A DNA stretch of 31,530 nt. Source: an uncultured Verrucomicrobiota bacterium. GTDB lineage: Bacteria > Verrucomicrobiota > Verrucomicrobiia > Limisphaerales > JADLHS01. The notes below the pieces were generated by a model. That model did not search any database, had not been told where the DNA came from, and worked only from the letters and a program-made list of their open reading frames with translations. Below are positions 1 to 7,279 of this stretch, in pieces. Where the stretch lies: contig CALAYC010000251.1 in NCBI GenBank assembly GCA_937894935.1, positions 1 through 31,530 of the forward strand. Direction: 5' to 3'. Position 1 is the stretch's first letter, and every line of letters begins with the position of its first letter. The position numbers and the translations under genes are program-made.

Positions 1-1
1 A

Positions 2-46
2 AACATCATCCTGCCGATGCTGCAAACCATCGCCGGGAGCAAATGA
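2..46 (+). CDS. 3' end of an upstream gene (partial, unidentified)
   Basis: Reading frame 2 is open from the window edge and ends at the TGA at 44-46, giving the tail NIILPMLQTIAGSK. The stop lies 3 nt before the ATG at 50, the tight spacing expected of the last codons of a gene in the same operon as the membrane protein that follows. Fourteen residues are too few to identify a family, and a chance open frame cannot be excluded. Confidence 0.4.
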   Translation, partial: NIILPMLQTIAGSK

Positions 47-49
47 ATT

Positions 50-466
50 ATGAACACCATCGTGCTTCTCAAACTTGCCGGCCTCACCTATCTCGGCCTG
101 CTTGTCGCGGGTTTAATGATGCCCCGCGTCGTGGGCTTGAAAGAACACGTTCAATCGCTACCGCAGTTCATCCGTCAACTGTTCTGGGTTTACTACAACT
201 TCATCGGCCTCTGCCTGATTAGCTTTGGGCTCGCAACCTTTTTCCTCGCCGATGAACTCGCTTCCGGAACACCGCTGGCTCGCGCCACCTGCGCTTTCCT
301 GGCGGTATTTTGGACCGTGCGATTCGTCGTCGGGAGCTTTGTATTCGATCTGCGGCCCTACCTCACGAATCGGTGGCGACGGATTGGATTGTTCGCCGCC
401 AATTTGGTCTTCACCGCGCTGCCGTTGGTTTACGGTTGGGCGGCATTGAAAGGAGGACGGCTATGA
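50..466 (+). CDS. small four-helix membrane protein, unknown function
   Basis: Encodes 138 residues with four hydrophobic stretches at about 5-27, 40-67, 76-100 and 108-133, so it is very probably an inner-membrane protein. I do not recognise the family. A GGGAG sequence at 36-40 lies at usable distance from the ATG at 50. The gene ends in an ATGA overlap with the next small gene, so it belongs to a translationally coupled cluster with that microprotein and the TIGR01777 epimerase. Basic residues (KEH near 31-33; NRWRR near 107-111) sit between helices, as in typical inner-membrane topology. No catalytic motif or signal peptidase site is visible. The role is unknown; its membership of the cluster is well supported by the overlaps. 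Confidence 0.8.
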   Translation: MNTIVLLKLAGLTYLGLLVAGLMMPRVVGLKEHVQSLPQFIRQLFWVYYNFIGLCLISFGLATFFLADELASGTPLARATCAFLAVFWTVRFVVGSFVFDLRPYLTNRWRRIGLFAANLVFTALPLVYGWAALKGGRL

Positions 467-618
467 TTGCCATTCAACACGAACGCAGCCAGTTTTGGCT
501 TCGCCTGAAACTGCTGCTGGCGTGGCGAATCAAAATCCGGCGCGTCCCGCCCGCAACGGTTTCGGTTCCGCCGAAACGTCGTTCGCATCGCACCACGGCT
601 TTCTTTGAAATGCCATGA
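463..618 (+). CDS. 51-residue basic microprotein between two ATGA overlaps
   Basis: The ATG at 463-465 overlaps the stop of the preceding gene (TGA 464-466), and its own stop (TGA 616-618) overlaps the start of the epimerase gene (ATG 615). A perfect AGGAGG at 451-456 sits 6 nt upstream of the ATG. The product is 51 residues, rich in Arg and Lys, with a short amphipathic or hydrophobic run (FWLRLKLLLAW, about residues 11-21) followed by a Pro/Arg-rich tail. The frame is also open upstream to 310, but the ribosome-binding site and overlap mark 463 as the start. No family is recognised. It could be a membrane-associated peptide acting with its neighbours, or mainly a coupling spacer. Confidence 0.6.
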   Translation: MIAIQHERSQFWLRLKLLLAWRIKIRRVPPATVSVPPKRRSHRTTAFFEMP

Positions 619-1565
619 ACAAAAACAAAATTGTTCTCGCCGGCGGCTCCGGTTTCCTCGGCGGTGAGTTGGCCCGCCATTTCGCAACGCTCGGTTGGGA
701 GATCGTCGTGCTCACGCGCACGCCGGCAGTCCGCCCAGATCGCGTGCGCGAAGTGGCCTGGAACGCCAAATCACTCGGTAATTGGGCGAGCGAATTGGAC
801 GGCGCGGAGGTAGTCGTGAATTTGACGGGACGGTCGGTGGATTGCCGCTACAACGCAAGGAACCGGCGCGAAATCATGGAGTCGCGCGTGAACTCCACCC
901 GCGTCATCGGCACAGCGATCGCGCAGTGCCAAACACCGCCTCGCGTTTGGTTGAACGCGAGCACCGCGACAGTTTACGCGCACACGTTCGGCCCGCCGCA
1001 TGATGAATCGAGTCAGGACATGGATTCGGCGACAGATGCGAAGGACGCGTTTTCTGTTGAAGTGGCGCAGGCGTGGGAATGCGCGTTGAATGACGCTGCG
1101 ACACCGCAGACTCGTAAAGTGGCGCTTCGCACTTCGATGGTGCTCGGCCTCGGACGCAACAGCGTCTTCCCCGTTCTGCGCCGACTGACAAAGTTAGGCC
1201 TTGGCGGCCGACAAGGCAGTGGCAAGCAATTCGTGTCGTGGCTTCACATTGAAGACTTTTGTCGCGCGATCGAATGGATTATCGCGCACGAGGAGTTAAA
1301 CGGCGCGGTAAATATCTGCGCGCCTCACCCGTTGCCGAACGCCGAGATGATGAGCACCTTTTGCAACGTGTGCTCAATGCCTGTCGGCCTGCCAGCGACG
1401 GAATGGATGCTCGAAATCGGCGCATTCTTTCTCCGCACTGAAACGGAGTTGATTCTCAAGAGTCGCCGCGTCGTGCCGGGCAAGTTGCTGACAAGCGGTT
1501 TTGAATTCCACTTTCCGAAATTTCACGACGCGCTCGTGGCTCTCGAAAAGAAAATCTCGCAATAA
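615..1565 (+). CDS. TIGR01777-family NAD(P)-dependent epimerase (YfcH/SDR39U1-like)
   Basis: Encodes 316 residues. The N-terminus carries the Rossmann nucleotide-binding motif GGSGFLG (residues 10-16). The internal segments VVNLTGRSVDCR and ASTATVYAH are characteristic of the TIGR01777 extended short-chain dehydrogenase group, and the C-terminal part (about 250-310) matches the DUF1731 region of these proteins. Length is typical (about 300). The substrate of the family is unknown; a cytoplasmic nucleotide-sugar-like epimerase or reductase is the usual guess. The start overlaps the stop of the 51-residue microprotein (ATGA), so it is the last gene of a coupled cluster. It converges with smc across only 30 bp, and no terminator hairpin is visible there. 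Confidence 0.9.
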   Translation: MNKNKIVLAGGSGFLGGELARHFATLGWEIVVLTRTPAVRPDRVREVAWNAKSLGNWASELDGAEVVVNLTGRSVDCRYNARNRREIMESRVNSTRVIGTAIAQCQTPPRVWLNASTATVYAHTFGPPHDESSQDMDSATDAKDAFSVEVAQAWECALNDAATPQTRKVALRTSMVLGLGRNSVFPVLRRLTKLGLGGRQGSGKQFVSWLHIEDFCRAIEWIIAHEELNGAVNICAPHPLPNAEMMSTFCNVCSMPVGLPATEWMLEIGAFFLRTETELILKSRRVVPGKLLTSGFEFHFPKFHDALVALEKKISQ

Positions 1566-1595
1566 GCAGCCGCTCAGCAGCCGGACGAGAGATTC

Positions 1596-4500
1596 TCACT
1601 GCCCGGCGATCTCGATCGTCTCGCTTTTGGCGTGCGACTCGTCTTCCACCTGTTCGACCCGCTTGCCAGCCACCGGAGTTTCAATACTGCTCATCGGTGT
1701 TGTGCCGGTTTCAGTTACCGGAGTTTCCGCGGCTTTGTGGAACTTCACGCTGACGATCTTGCTCACGCCGTGCTCTTCCATCGTCACACCGTAAAGCACA
1801 TCTGCCATGCCGATCGTGCGTTTGTTGTGCGTGATAATGATGAACTGCGAATGATTGATGAATCGCTGCAACACACGGATGAAGCGGTTGATATTCGATT
1901 CATCAAGCGGCGCATCCAATTCGTCCAGCACGCAGAACGGACTCGGTTTCACCTGATAAATCGAGAACAACAATGACACCGCCGTCATTGTCTGTTCGCC
2001 ACCAGACAGCAGTGAAATGGTTTGCAACTGTTTGCCGGGCGGTTTGGCAACAATATCAATGCCGGATTCGAGCACGTCATTTTCATCTGTGAGAATCAGG
2101 TCCGCTTTGCCGCCGCCGAAGACCTCGGTGAACATCAATCGGAAGTTGTCACGAATCTGATTGAAGGTCGTCGTGAACATCTCCTTCGTCTGCGTGTTGA
2201 TGCGATTGATGACTTCGAGCAACTGCGCCTTGGCCTGAACGAGATCATCGTGCTGCTGCGTCAGAAACGCATGGCGCTGTTCGGTCTCTTCGTATTCTTC
2301 AATCGCCACCAGATTCACCGGCCCCATTTCGTCGAGCTTCTTCTGCAATTCCTCAACCTTCCGTGCAACAGCATCCCAATCCGTTCCTGCGCCGCTGGCG
2401 GCCAGTTCTTCAGGCGACAATGTCTCGACCTTGGCCGGGCCTTCGTCCGCGTACGTGATGGTGATGCACTCGCTGCGAACCTCATCGAGATTGATGTGAT
2501 ACTTCTGCTGAATGCGTTCGCGGAGGTTTTGCGCAGACATGTTCTTCTGCGCCAACTCGACTTCGTATGTACCGCGCTGTTCCTGCATCTGCGTCAAACG
2601 CCGACGTTGTTCACGCAGCGCTTCGTCTCGCGCAGTCACCGCCGCTTCCTGTTCCTGTTTGCGCGCGAACAACTCGGCCGCCTGCGCATTTACCTGTTCG
2701 CGCTCGTGCGTGAGTCGTTCGACTTTGCTTTGTGAATCCGCAATCTCTGATTCTGCCTGCGCCTTACGCGCAATGAAGGAGGAAATTTCGCTTTTCCGCT
2801 GTTCAATCACCTGTCCCAATTCACGCACGCGTTGTTCGAGTGATTGCGCCTGCTGCCGCAGCGAAGCCAACATCTGCTCTTCGGCCGCGAGCGCCACTTT
2901 GCTCTCTGTCAACGTCGCCGTTGCGGCGTCGCGTTGCTGCCGCGCACCTTCGAGCGTCGCGGTCAATGCCGCTACGTTCTCCTGTGCCGCATGTTCCTTC
3001 GTCGCGACGAGAGTTGCGCGTTCGACGAGTTGCGCGCGCTTGTCGTTTCCTTCTTTTTCCTGCGCGGCGAGACTCTGAATTTCGTAAACAACGGTTTCAA
3101 TCTTCTGATTCAGCAACCGCGAAGAATTTTGCAGCGCGTTGAATTCGCCTTCGCGCGTGGCAATAGCGACTTCCTGTTGGCGCAATTCGGTCTGCGCTTC
3201 CTGCAAACTCGCTTGCAGCTCCGTTTGTTCACTCAACAACAAGCCGCGTTTACGACTCGCTTCCGCAACTTTCTCCTGCAACTCCGCCACCGCCGCTTGC
3301 AATTCCGCGATCTGATTTTTTCGCCCGAGAATGGACGACGGCGCTTTGCTGTTGCTGTTACCATTCAGATAACCGCCCGTGTAAATACCGTGACGATTCA
3401 ACAGCTCGCCGTTCAGCGTGACGAAATCACATCCAGCGTGACCGTTCTGAATCTGAGCCGTTGCAGTAGTGAGATTATCCGCGATGAACGTGCGACCCAG
3501 GAGCGATTTGAGCAGCGTAGCAACCGATTCATCACTCTGCACCACACTGAGCGCGTGAACGATTTCGCCTTTGCCCAGAACCCTGTCCGACAACGCGCCG
3601 TTCCCGGGCGACATGTCGCCGCCGAAAACGAGCTGACTGTCGTCTTTCTGTCCGATCGCCAACGCAGCAATACTCGCGCGCCCGGCTTTGCTGTTCGCCA
3701 ATTCCGATAGAATCTGCTGCGCGGATTCGGGTTGTTCGGTGAGCACCAATTGCAGGTTGTGGCCCAGCGCATTTTCAATCGCTACAACATATTGGTCCGG
3801 CACGCGAATCCGATCCGCGAGCGAACCAATCACCGCTTGCGATTTCCGCAACGCCGCCACAGCACCCGCACTAAAACCTTCGTGCGAACCTTGCAACTGT
3901 TCGAGCACGTTAAGGCGCGAACGCTTCTCAGCCTGTTGCTGCAAGAGCTTGTCCTGCTCGGCGCTCGATTGCTGCAACTCCGCCTGTAATTCTTTTAATC
4001 GCGCTTGCCGCTGCTCAACTGTCCCACGCTTCGTGGCGACGCTGAGCTTGTCCGTTTCGACATTCGCCGCAAACGTCGCCAGTCGAGCTTCAAGACTGGT
4101 GCGTTCCTCTTCGAGCTGAATTTTCTCTGCGGAAAGTTTCTCGAGGCGAACGACATTGCCCTGCTTTTGCAAATCGAGCGCGTTGATTTCATTGCGCACG
4201 CGGGTCAAATCCTGCGCGGCAGCGAAGGCTTCGGATTGCGCCTGACGCAATTGTTCCTGACCGGCGCGAATTTCATTTTCAACCTGCTGAAGTGCCGATT
4301 GACGCTGCTGCAAGGCTTCGCGATGTTGCGCCAGTGTTGCTTCAGAAGCGGCAAGCCGTTCCTTCACCGAAGCCAATTCGTTTTCCGCAAAACTTCGGCG
4401 TTCCTCGGCTTCGGTAATGTCCGCTAACGCTTTCGCATTTTGCGAAGCGAACTCAGCGAGACGTTCCTGATTGAACTGCACGCGGCTTTCGTGGCGCTCG

Positions 4501-5408
4501 ATTTCGCTCTTGAGTTCGAGACCACGTTGCTGCGTAACGCCAATTTCATGTTCAAGTTCCGAGAGCCGCTCACGCAATTGCGCGATTTCATCTTCACAAC
4601 GCAAGACCGCAGCCGACTCGTTCTCGATATCGTTGCGTAACTGATCCGCCGCCATCTGGCGTTCACGAATTTCGCCAAGCAGCACGTCGAGCTGATGCCG
4701 CGCGAGTTGCGTGTCGAGATGTTGCAGCTCAACCTGAATTTGTTTGTAGCGTCGCGCTTTACCGGCTTGACGTTGCAGCGACCCAATCTGGCGTTTCACT
4801 TCCTTGATGAGGTCCTGAACACGCAACAGATTCTGTTCGGTGGCTTCGAGTTTGCGCAGCGACTCTTTCTTTTGCGCCTTGAACTTGGTAATGCCAGCGG
4901 CTTCCTCAAAAATCAGACGTCGATCTTCCGGCTTGGTTGAAAGAATTGCCGTGATGTTGCCCTGGGCCATGATCGAGTAACTCGTCTTGCCCATGCCCGT
5001 GCCCATGAAAAGCTGCTGCACGTCCTTCAGTCGGCACGGAGTGCGATTGATGAAATACTCGCTGCCACCGTCACGAAAAACGCGTCGCGTGACCGTCACT
5101 TCATTGTATTTCATCTCCACCCCGGCCGCGCGAAGCTGATCTTCATCCACGTCACCGATCGTGAGAGAAACTTCTGCCATGCCGAGCGGCTTACGACCGT
5201 CCGTCCCATTGAAAATGACGTCCGCCATTTCGCCGCCGCGCAGAGCCTTGGCGGATTGTTCGCCGAGCACCCACCGGATGGCGTCGGAAACGTTGGATTT
5301 ACCGCACCCGTTTGGTCCGACAATCGCCGTCACGCCCGGCTGGAAATTGAGCGAAGTTTTGTCCGCGAAGGACTTAAAACCCAAAACAGTTAAGTTTTTG
5401 AGATACAT
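1596..5408 (-). CDS. smc: chromosome segregation protein SMC
   Basis: Encodes 1270 residues from the ATG at 5408 (MYLKNLTVLGFKSF, the conserved SMC beginning). A GTG at 5465 would add 19 unconserved residues and is rejected. Walker A GPNGCGKS lies at 31-38, followed by two long coiled-coil arms and a hinge in the middle (around 510-660). The ABC signature LSGGEQ is at about 1134-1139 and Walker B FCVLDELDAP follows at about 1158-1167, so both ATPase halves are complete. SMC forms ring-shaped ATPase dimers that, with ScpA and ScpB, compact and segregate the chromosome. An acidic tail of about 45 residues follows the last conserved strand and makes it slightly longer than usual. No scpA or scpB lies next to it. 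It is divergent from nusA. Confidence 0.96.
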   Translation of the reverse strand: MYLKNLTVLGFKSFADKTSLNFQPGVTAIVGPNGCGKSNVSDAIRWVLGEQSAKALRGGEMADVIFNGTDGRKPLGMAEVSLTIGDVDEDQLRAAGVEMKYNEVTVTRRVFRDGGSEYFINRTPCRLKDVQQLFMGTGMGKTSYSIMAQGNITAILSTKPEDRRLIFEEAAGITKFKAQKKESLRKLEATEQNLLRVQDLIKEVKRQIGSLQRQAGKARRYKQIQVELQHLDTQLARHQLDVLLGEIRERQMAADQLRNDIENESAAVLRCEDEIAQLRERLSELEHEIGVTQQRGLELKSEIERHESRVQFNQERLAEFASQNAKALADITEAEERRSFAENELASVKERLAASEATLAQHREALQQRQSALQQVENEIRAGQEQLRQAQSEAFAAAQDLTRVRNEINALDLQKQGNVVRLEKLSAEKIQLEEERTSLEARLATFAANVETDKLSVATKRGTVEQRQARLKELQAELQQSSAEQDKLLQQQAEKRSRLNVLEQLQGSHEGFSAGAVAALRKSQAVIGSLADRIRVPDQYVVAIENALGHNLQLVLTEQPESAQQILSELANSKAGRASIAALAIGQKDDSQLVFGGDMSPGNGALSDRVLGKGEIVHALSVVQSDESVATLLKSLLGRTFIADNLTTATAQIQNGHAGCDFVTLNGELLNRHGIYTGGYLNGNSNSKAPSSILGRKNQIAELQAAVAELQEKVAEASRKRGLLLSEQTELQASLQEAQTELRQQEVAIATREGEFNALQNSSRLLNQKIETVVYEIQSLAAQEKEGNDKRAQLVERATLVATKEHAAQENVAALTATLEGARQQRDAATATLTESKVALAAEEQMLASLRQQAQSLEQRVRELGQVIEQRKSEISSFIARKAQAESEIADSQSKVERLTHEREQVNAQAAELFARKQEQEAAVTARDEALREQRRRLTQMQEQRGTYEVELAQKNMSAQNLRERIQQKYHINLDEVRSECITITYADEGPAKVETLSPEELAASGAGTDWDAVARKVEELQKKLDEMGPVNLVAIEEYEETEQRHAFLTQQHDDLVQAKAQLLEVINRINTQTKEMFTTTFNQIRDNFRLMFTEVFGGGKADLILTDENDVLESGIDIVAKPPGKQLQTISLLSGGEQTMTAVSLLFSIYQVKPSPFCVLDELDAPLDESNINRFIRVLQRFINHSQFIIITHNKRTIGMADVLYGVTMEEHGVSKIVSVKFHKAAETPVTETGTTPMSSIETPVAGKRVEQVEDESHAKSETIEIAGQ

Positions 5409-5465
5409 GACAGTTTGTGCGTTGAACGAAACCAGACCTGTCGGGGCCTGTAAAGCGAAAACCAC

Positions 5466-5776
5466 AACTAAATGTGCTTTTCACCGCCAGCCGCACAACT
5501 AATTGGTGAGGAACCGAAATTGGAATTTGCGCTGACTGGCTGGATTCTCTCTTGTTTTTACTTCTATAACCGTTCGAAGTTTTTACGCCCCTACCCGAAC
5601 CAGAGCAACAACATTTTTGCATGTCCGTAGATTCCGTCAGACTGGTCAATCGCGCCGCCTCAAATTGGAATGGCTAACACTGTCAGCTTGGACGATGAGC
5701 AGCGGTAAATTGCTTTCCAAGAAGCTCATTTGAATCGCGCCGAGCCAGTGTACCTGATTCTTGCCAGAATTGAGAC
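5466..5776. other. non-coding stretch between smc and nusA leader
   Basis: About 310 bp of comparatively AT-rich DNA between the divergent smc and nusA genes. No open frame here resembles a protein. In particular rimP, which precedes nusA in many bacteria, is absent. A GTTCGAA match near 5573 lacks the paired arms of a tRNA. The smc promoter must lie here, but I cannot pick a convincing -35/-10 pair on the minus strand. Confidence 0.6.
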
Positions 5777-5806
5777 TTGACCGGGCTGGCAACACTTTTC
5801 TATCTT
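5777..5806 (+). promoter_or_regulatory. candidate sigma70-type promoter for the nusA operon
   Basis: TTGACC (5777-5782) is followed after 18 bp by TATCTT (5801-5806). Both hexamers are near the sigma70 consensus and the spacing is acceptable. Transcription would begin near 5813, giving a leader of about 100 nt before nusA that contains the terminator-like hairpin at 5851-5883. The call rests on motif likeness and position only. Confidence 0.38.
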
Positions 5807-5850
5807 CAGGCATAACGGTAAAGATTGGCGCTGGCGCAAGCTGGCATGCG

Positions 5851-5883
5851 AAGTCGGAAGAGTAACCATCTGCCGACTTTTTT
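5851..5883 (+). terminator. terminator-like hairpin in the nusA leader (possible attenuator)
   Basis: AAGTCGG (5851-5857) pairs with CCGACTT (5873-5879). After an A/G mismatch, AGA (5859-5861) pairs with TCT (5869-5871), closing a 7-nt loop. Six T residues run from 5878 to 5883. This is the shape of an intrinsic terminator, but it lies 30 nt upstream of the nusA start codon on the coding strand. With no gene on this strand in front of it, control of nusA by premature termination is the simplest reading. Confidence 0.6.
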
Positions 5884-5913
5884 GTTCCCCGGATGGGGAC
5901 GAGGCAACGAGCT

Positions 5914-7194
5914 ATGAACGCTGATTTTCTAGCAGTTTTGGAATTTTGGGAGCGCGAGAAAGGCATCAGTCGTGATGTCCTCGTCAATGCTGTACAAGAG
6001 GCACTGTTGTCCGCCGCGAAAAAAGCGGTCGGACCGGCGCGGGAACTTCGCGTCACCATCGACCCCAAGAACGGTGACATTAAAGCCTGGGCCAAACTCA
6101 TTGTGGCCGAGAAGGTAATTTCCAAGCACGACCAGATTTCGCAATTCGATGCCCGCCGCATCAAGCCCGATGCAGTCATCGGCGAAGAACTGGAAATGGA
6201 AGTCACTCCGGCCGGGTTCGGTCGCATTGCCTCTCAATACGCGAAACAGGCGTTGATGCAGCAGATTCGCCGCGCTGAAAAGGCGATGATTTTCTCTGAG
6301 TTCAAAGATCGCGTCGGTGACATCATCAGTGGCACTGTGCGACGTTTCGAACGCTCAGACGTTTACGTGGATTTGGGTAAATACGAAGCGCTGTTGCCGA
6401 ACAAGGAACGTGTTCCGACTGAAGAATATCAGATCGGCGAGCGGATCCGTTGCTACGTCAAAGCGGTTGAACAAGGTCCGCATGGGCCGGAAATTATCCT
6501 CTCCCGCGCTGACCCGCGTTTCGTCATCAAGCTGTTCCAGGTCGAAGTTTCGGAAATCAGCGACGGCACGATTGAAATCAAAGGCATTGCGCGCGAAGCC
6601 GGTTTCCGCACCAAACTGGCGGTTTATACCCGCGATGAAAAAGTCGATCCCGTCGGTGCTTGCGTCGGTTTGCGCGGTCAACGGGTAAAAAACATCGTTC
6701 GCGAACTTAACAACGAGAAGGTGGACATTATCAAGTGGTCCCCGAACATTCGCGATTTCATCACCAACGCTCTCTCCCCGGCAAAGCTCAAGACGTTCGA
6801 AGTGGACGAAGCCAATAAGCGCGTGAAGATCATGGTCAGCGAAGACCAACTCTCGCTCGCTATCGGCAAGCGCGGTCAGAATGCGCGTCTCACCTCGAAG
6901 CTCACCGGTTGGCAGGTGGACATCGAAGCTGAAGTAGTCGTAAGTAAAGGCTTCGAAGAAAAGGTGGCGGAAGCGGTCGATCAACTCGCTGCCATCGAAG
7001 GGATTTCTCGCGAACAGGCCGATGCCCTGGTGCATGCGGGTTTGACGCGATTGGAAGATTTGTTGCAAGCGGAAGAAGACGACTTGAAAGATATTCCGCA
7101 AATCGGAGATCAGGCCGGAGCGATTCTGGCGGCGGCGCGCGCAGAATCCTCGCGTCGCACGTTGAACGTCGGCCCATCCTCCACCAACAGTTAG
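5914..7194 (+). CDS. nusA: transcription elongation/termination factor NusA
   Basis: Encodes 426 residues from the ATG at 5914 (MNADFLAVLEFWEREKGI, the conserved NusA opening); an ATG at 5893 would add seven unconserved residues. Domains in order: N-terminal RNA-polymerase-binding domain (about 1-125), S1 (133-199, GDIISGTVRRFE onward), KH1 with GLRGQ near 252-256, KH2 with IGKRGQNARL at 317-326, and a helix-hairpin-helix acidic C-terminal repeat at 350-410. NusA binds elongating polymerase, promotes pausing and intrinsic termination, and takes part in antitermination. It heads the operon nusA-infB-rbfA; rimP is missing from the usual upstream position. The terminator-like hairpin in its leader suggests feedback control by its own activity. 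Confidence 0.97.
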   Translation: MNADFLAVLEFWEREKGISRDVLVNAVQEALLSAAKKAVGPARELRVTIDPKNGDIKAWAKLIVAEKVISKHDQISQFDARRIKPDAVIGEELEMEVTPAGFGRIASQYAKQALMQQIRRAEKAMIFSEFKDRVGDIISGTVRRFERSDVYVDLGKYEALLPNKERVPTEEYQIGERIRCYVKAVEQGPHGPEIILSRADPRFVIKLFQVEVSEISDGTIEIKGIAREAGFRTKLAVYTRDEKVDPVGACVGLRGQRVKNIVRELNNEKVDIIKWSPNIRDFITNALSPAKLKTFEVDEANKRVKIMVSEDQLSLAIGKRGQNARLTSKLTGWQVDIEAEVVVSKGFEEKVAEAVDQLAAIEGISREQADALVHAGLTRLEDLLQAEEDDLKDIPQIGDQAGAILAAARAESSRRTLNVGPSSTNS

Positions 7195-7202
7195 TATGAC
7201 TG

Positions 7203-7257
7203 CGGCAAATAAAATTGCCGGTCGGTGGCGTGACTTATGAAAACGTGTCGTTTTCAT
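7203..7257 (+). other. two consecutive hairpins in the nusA-infB spacer
   Basis: CGGCAA (7203-7208) pairs with TTGCCG (7215-7220) around a 6-nt loop. ATGAAAAC (7237-7244) pairs perfectly with GTTTTCAT (7250-7257) around a 5-nt loop. Both fall in the 85-bp gap between nusA and infB. No T-run follows either one, so they are not ordinary terminators. They could guide mRNA processing, protect one cistron, or set infB translation. Confidence 0.5.
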
Positions 7258-7279
7258 CGGTCCGCCGTATTGAAGATTT

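Noticed and set aside
310..462. Extended 102-residue version of the microprotein starting at 310
   Set aside because: The additional part is wholly inside the membrane protein gene in another frame, while the ribosome-binding site and ATGA overlap mark the start at 463.
5409..5465. Longer SMC starting at the GTG at 5465
   Set aside because: The additional 19 residues are unlike any SMC N-terminus, and the conserved opening coincides with the ATG at 5408.
5565..5600. tRNA gene suggested by GTTCGAA between smc and nusA
   Set aside because: Flanking bases do not form a T stem and no D-arm, anticodon arm or acceptor stem is present.
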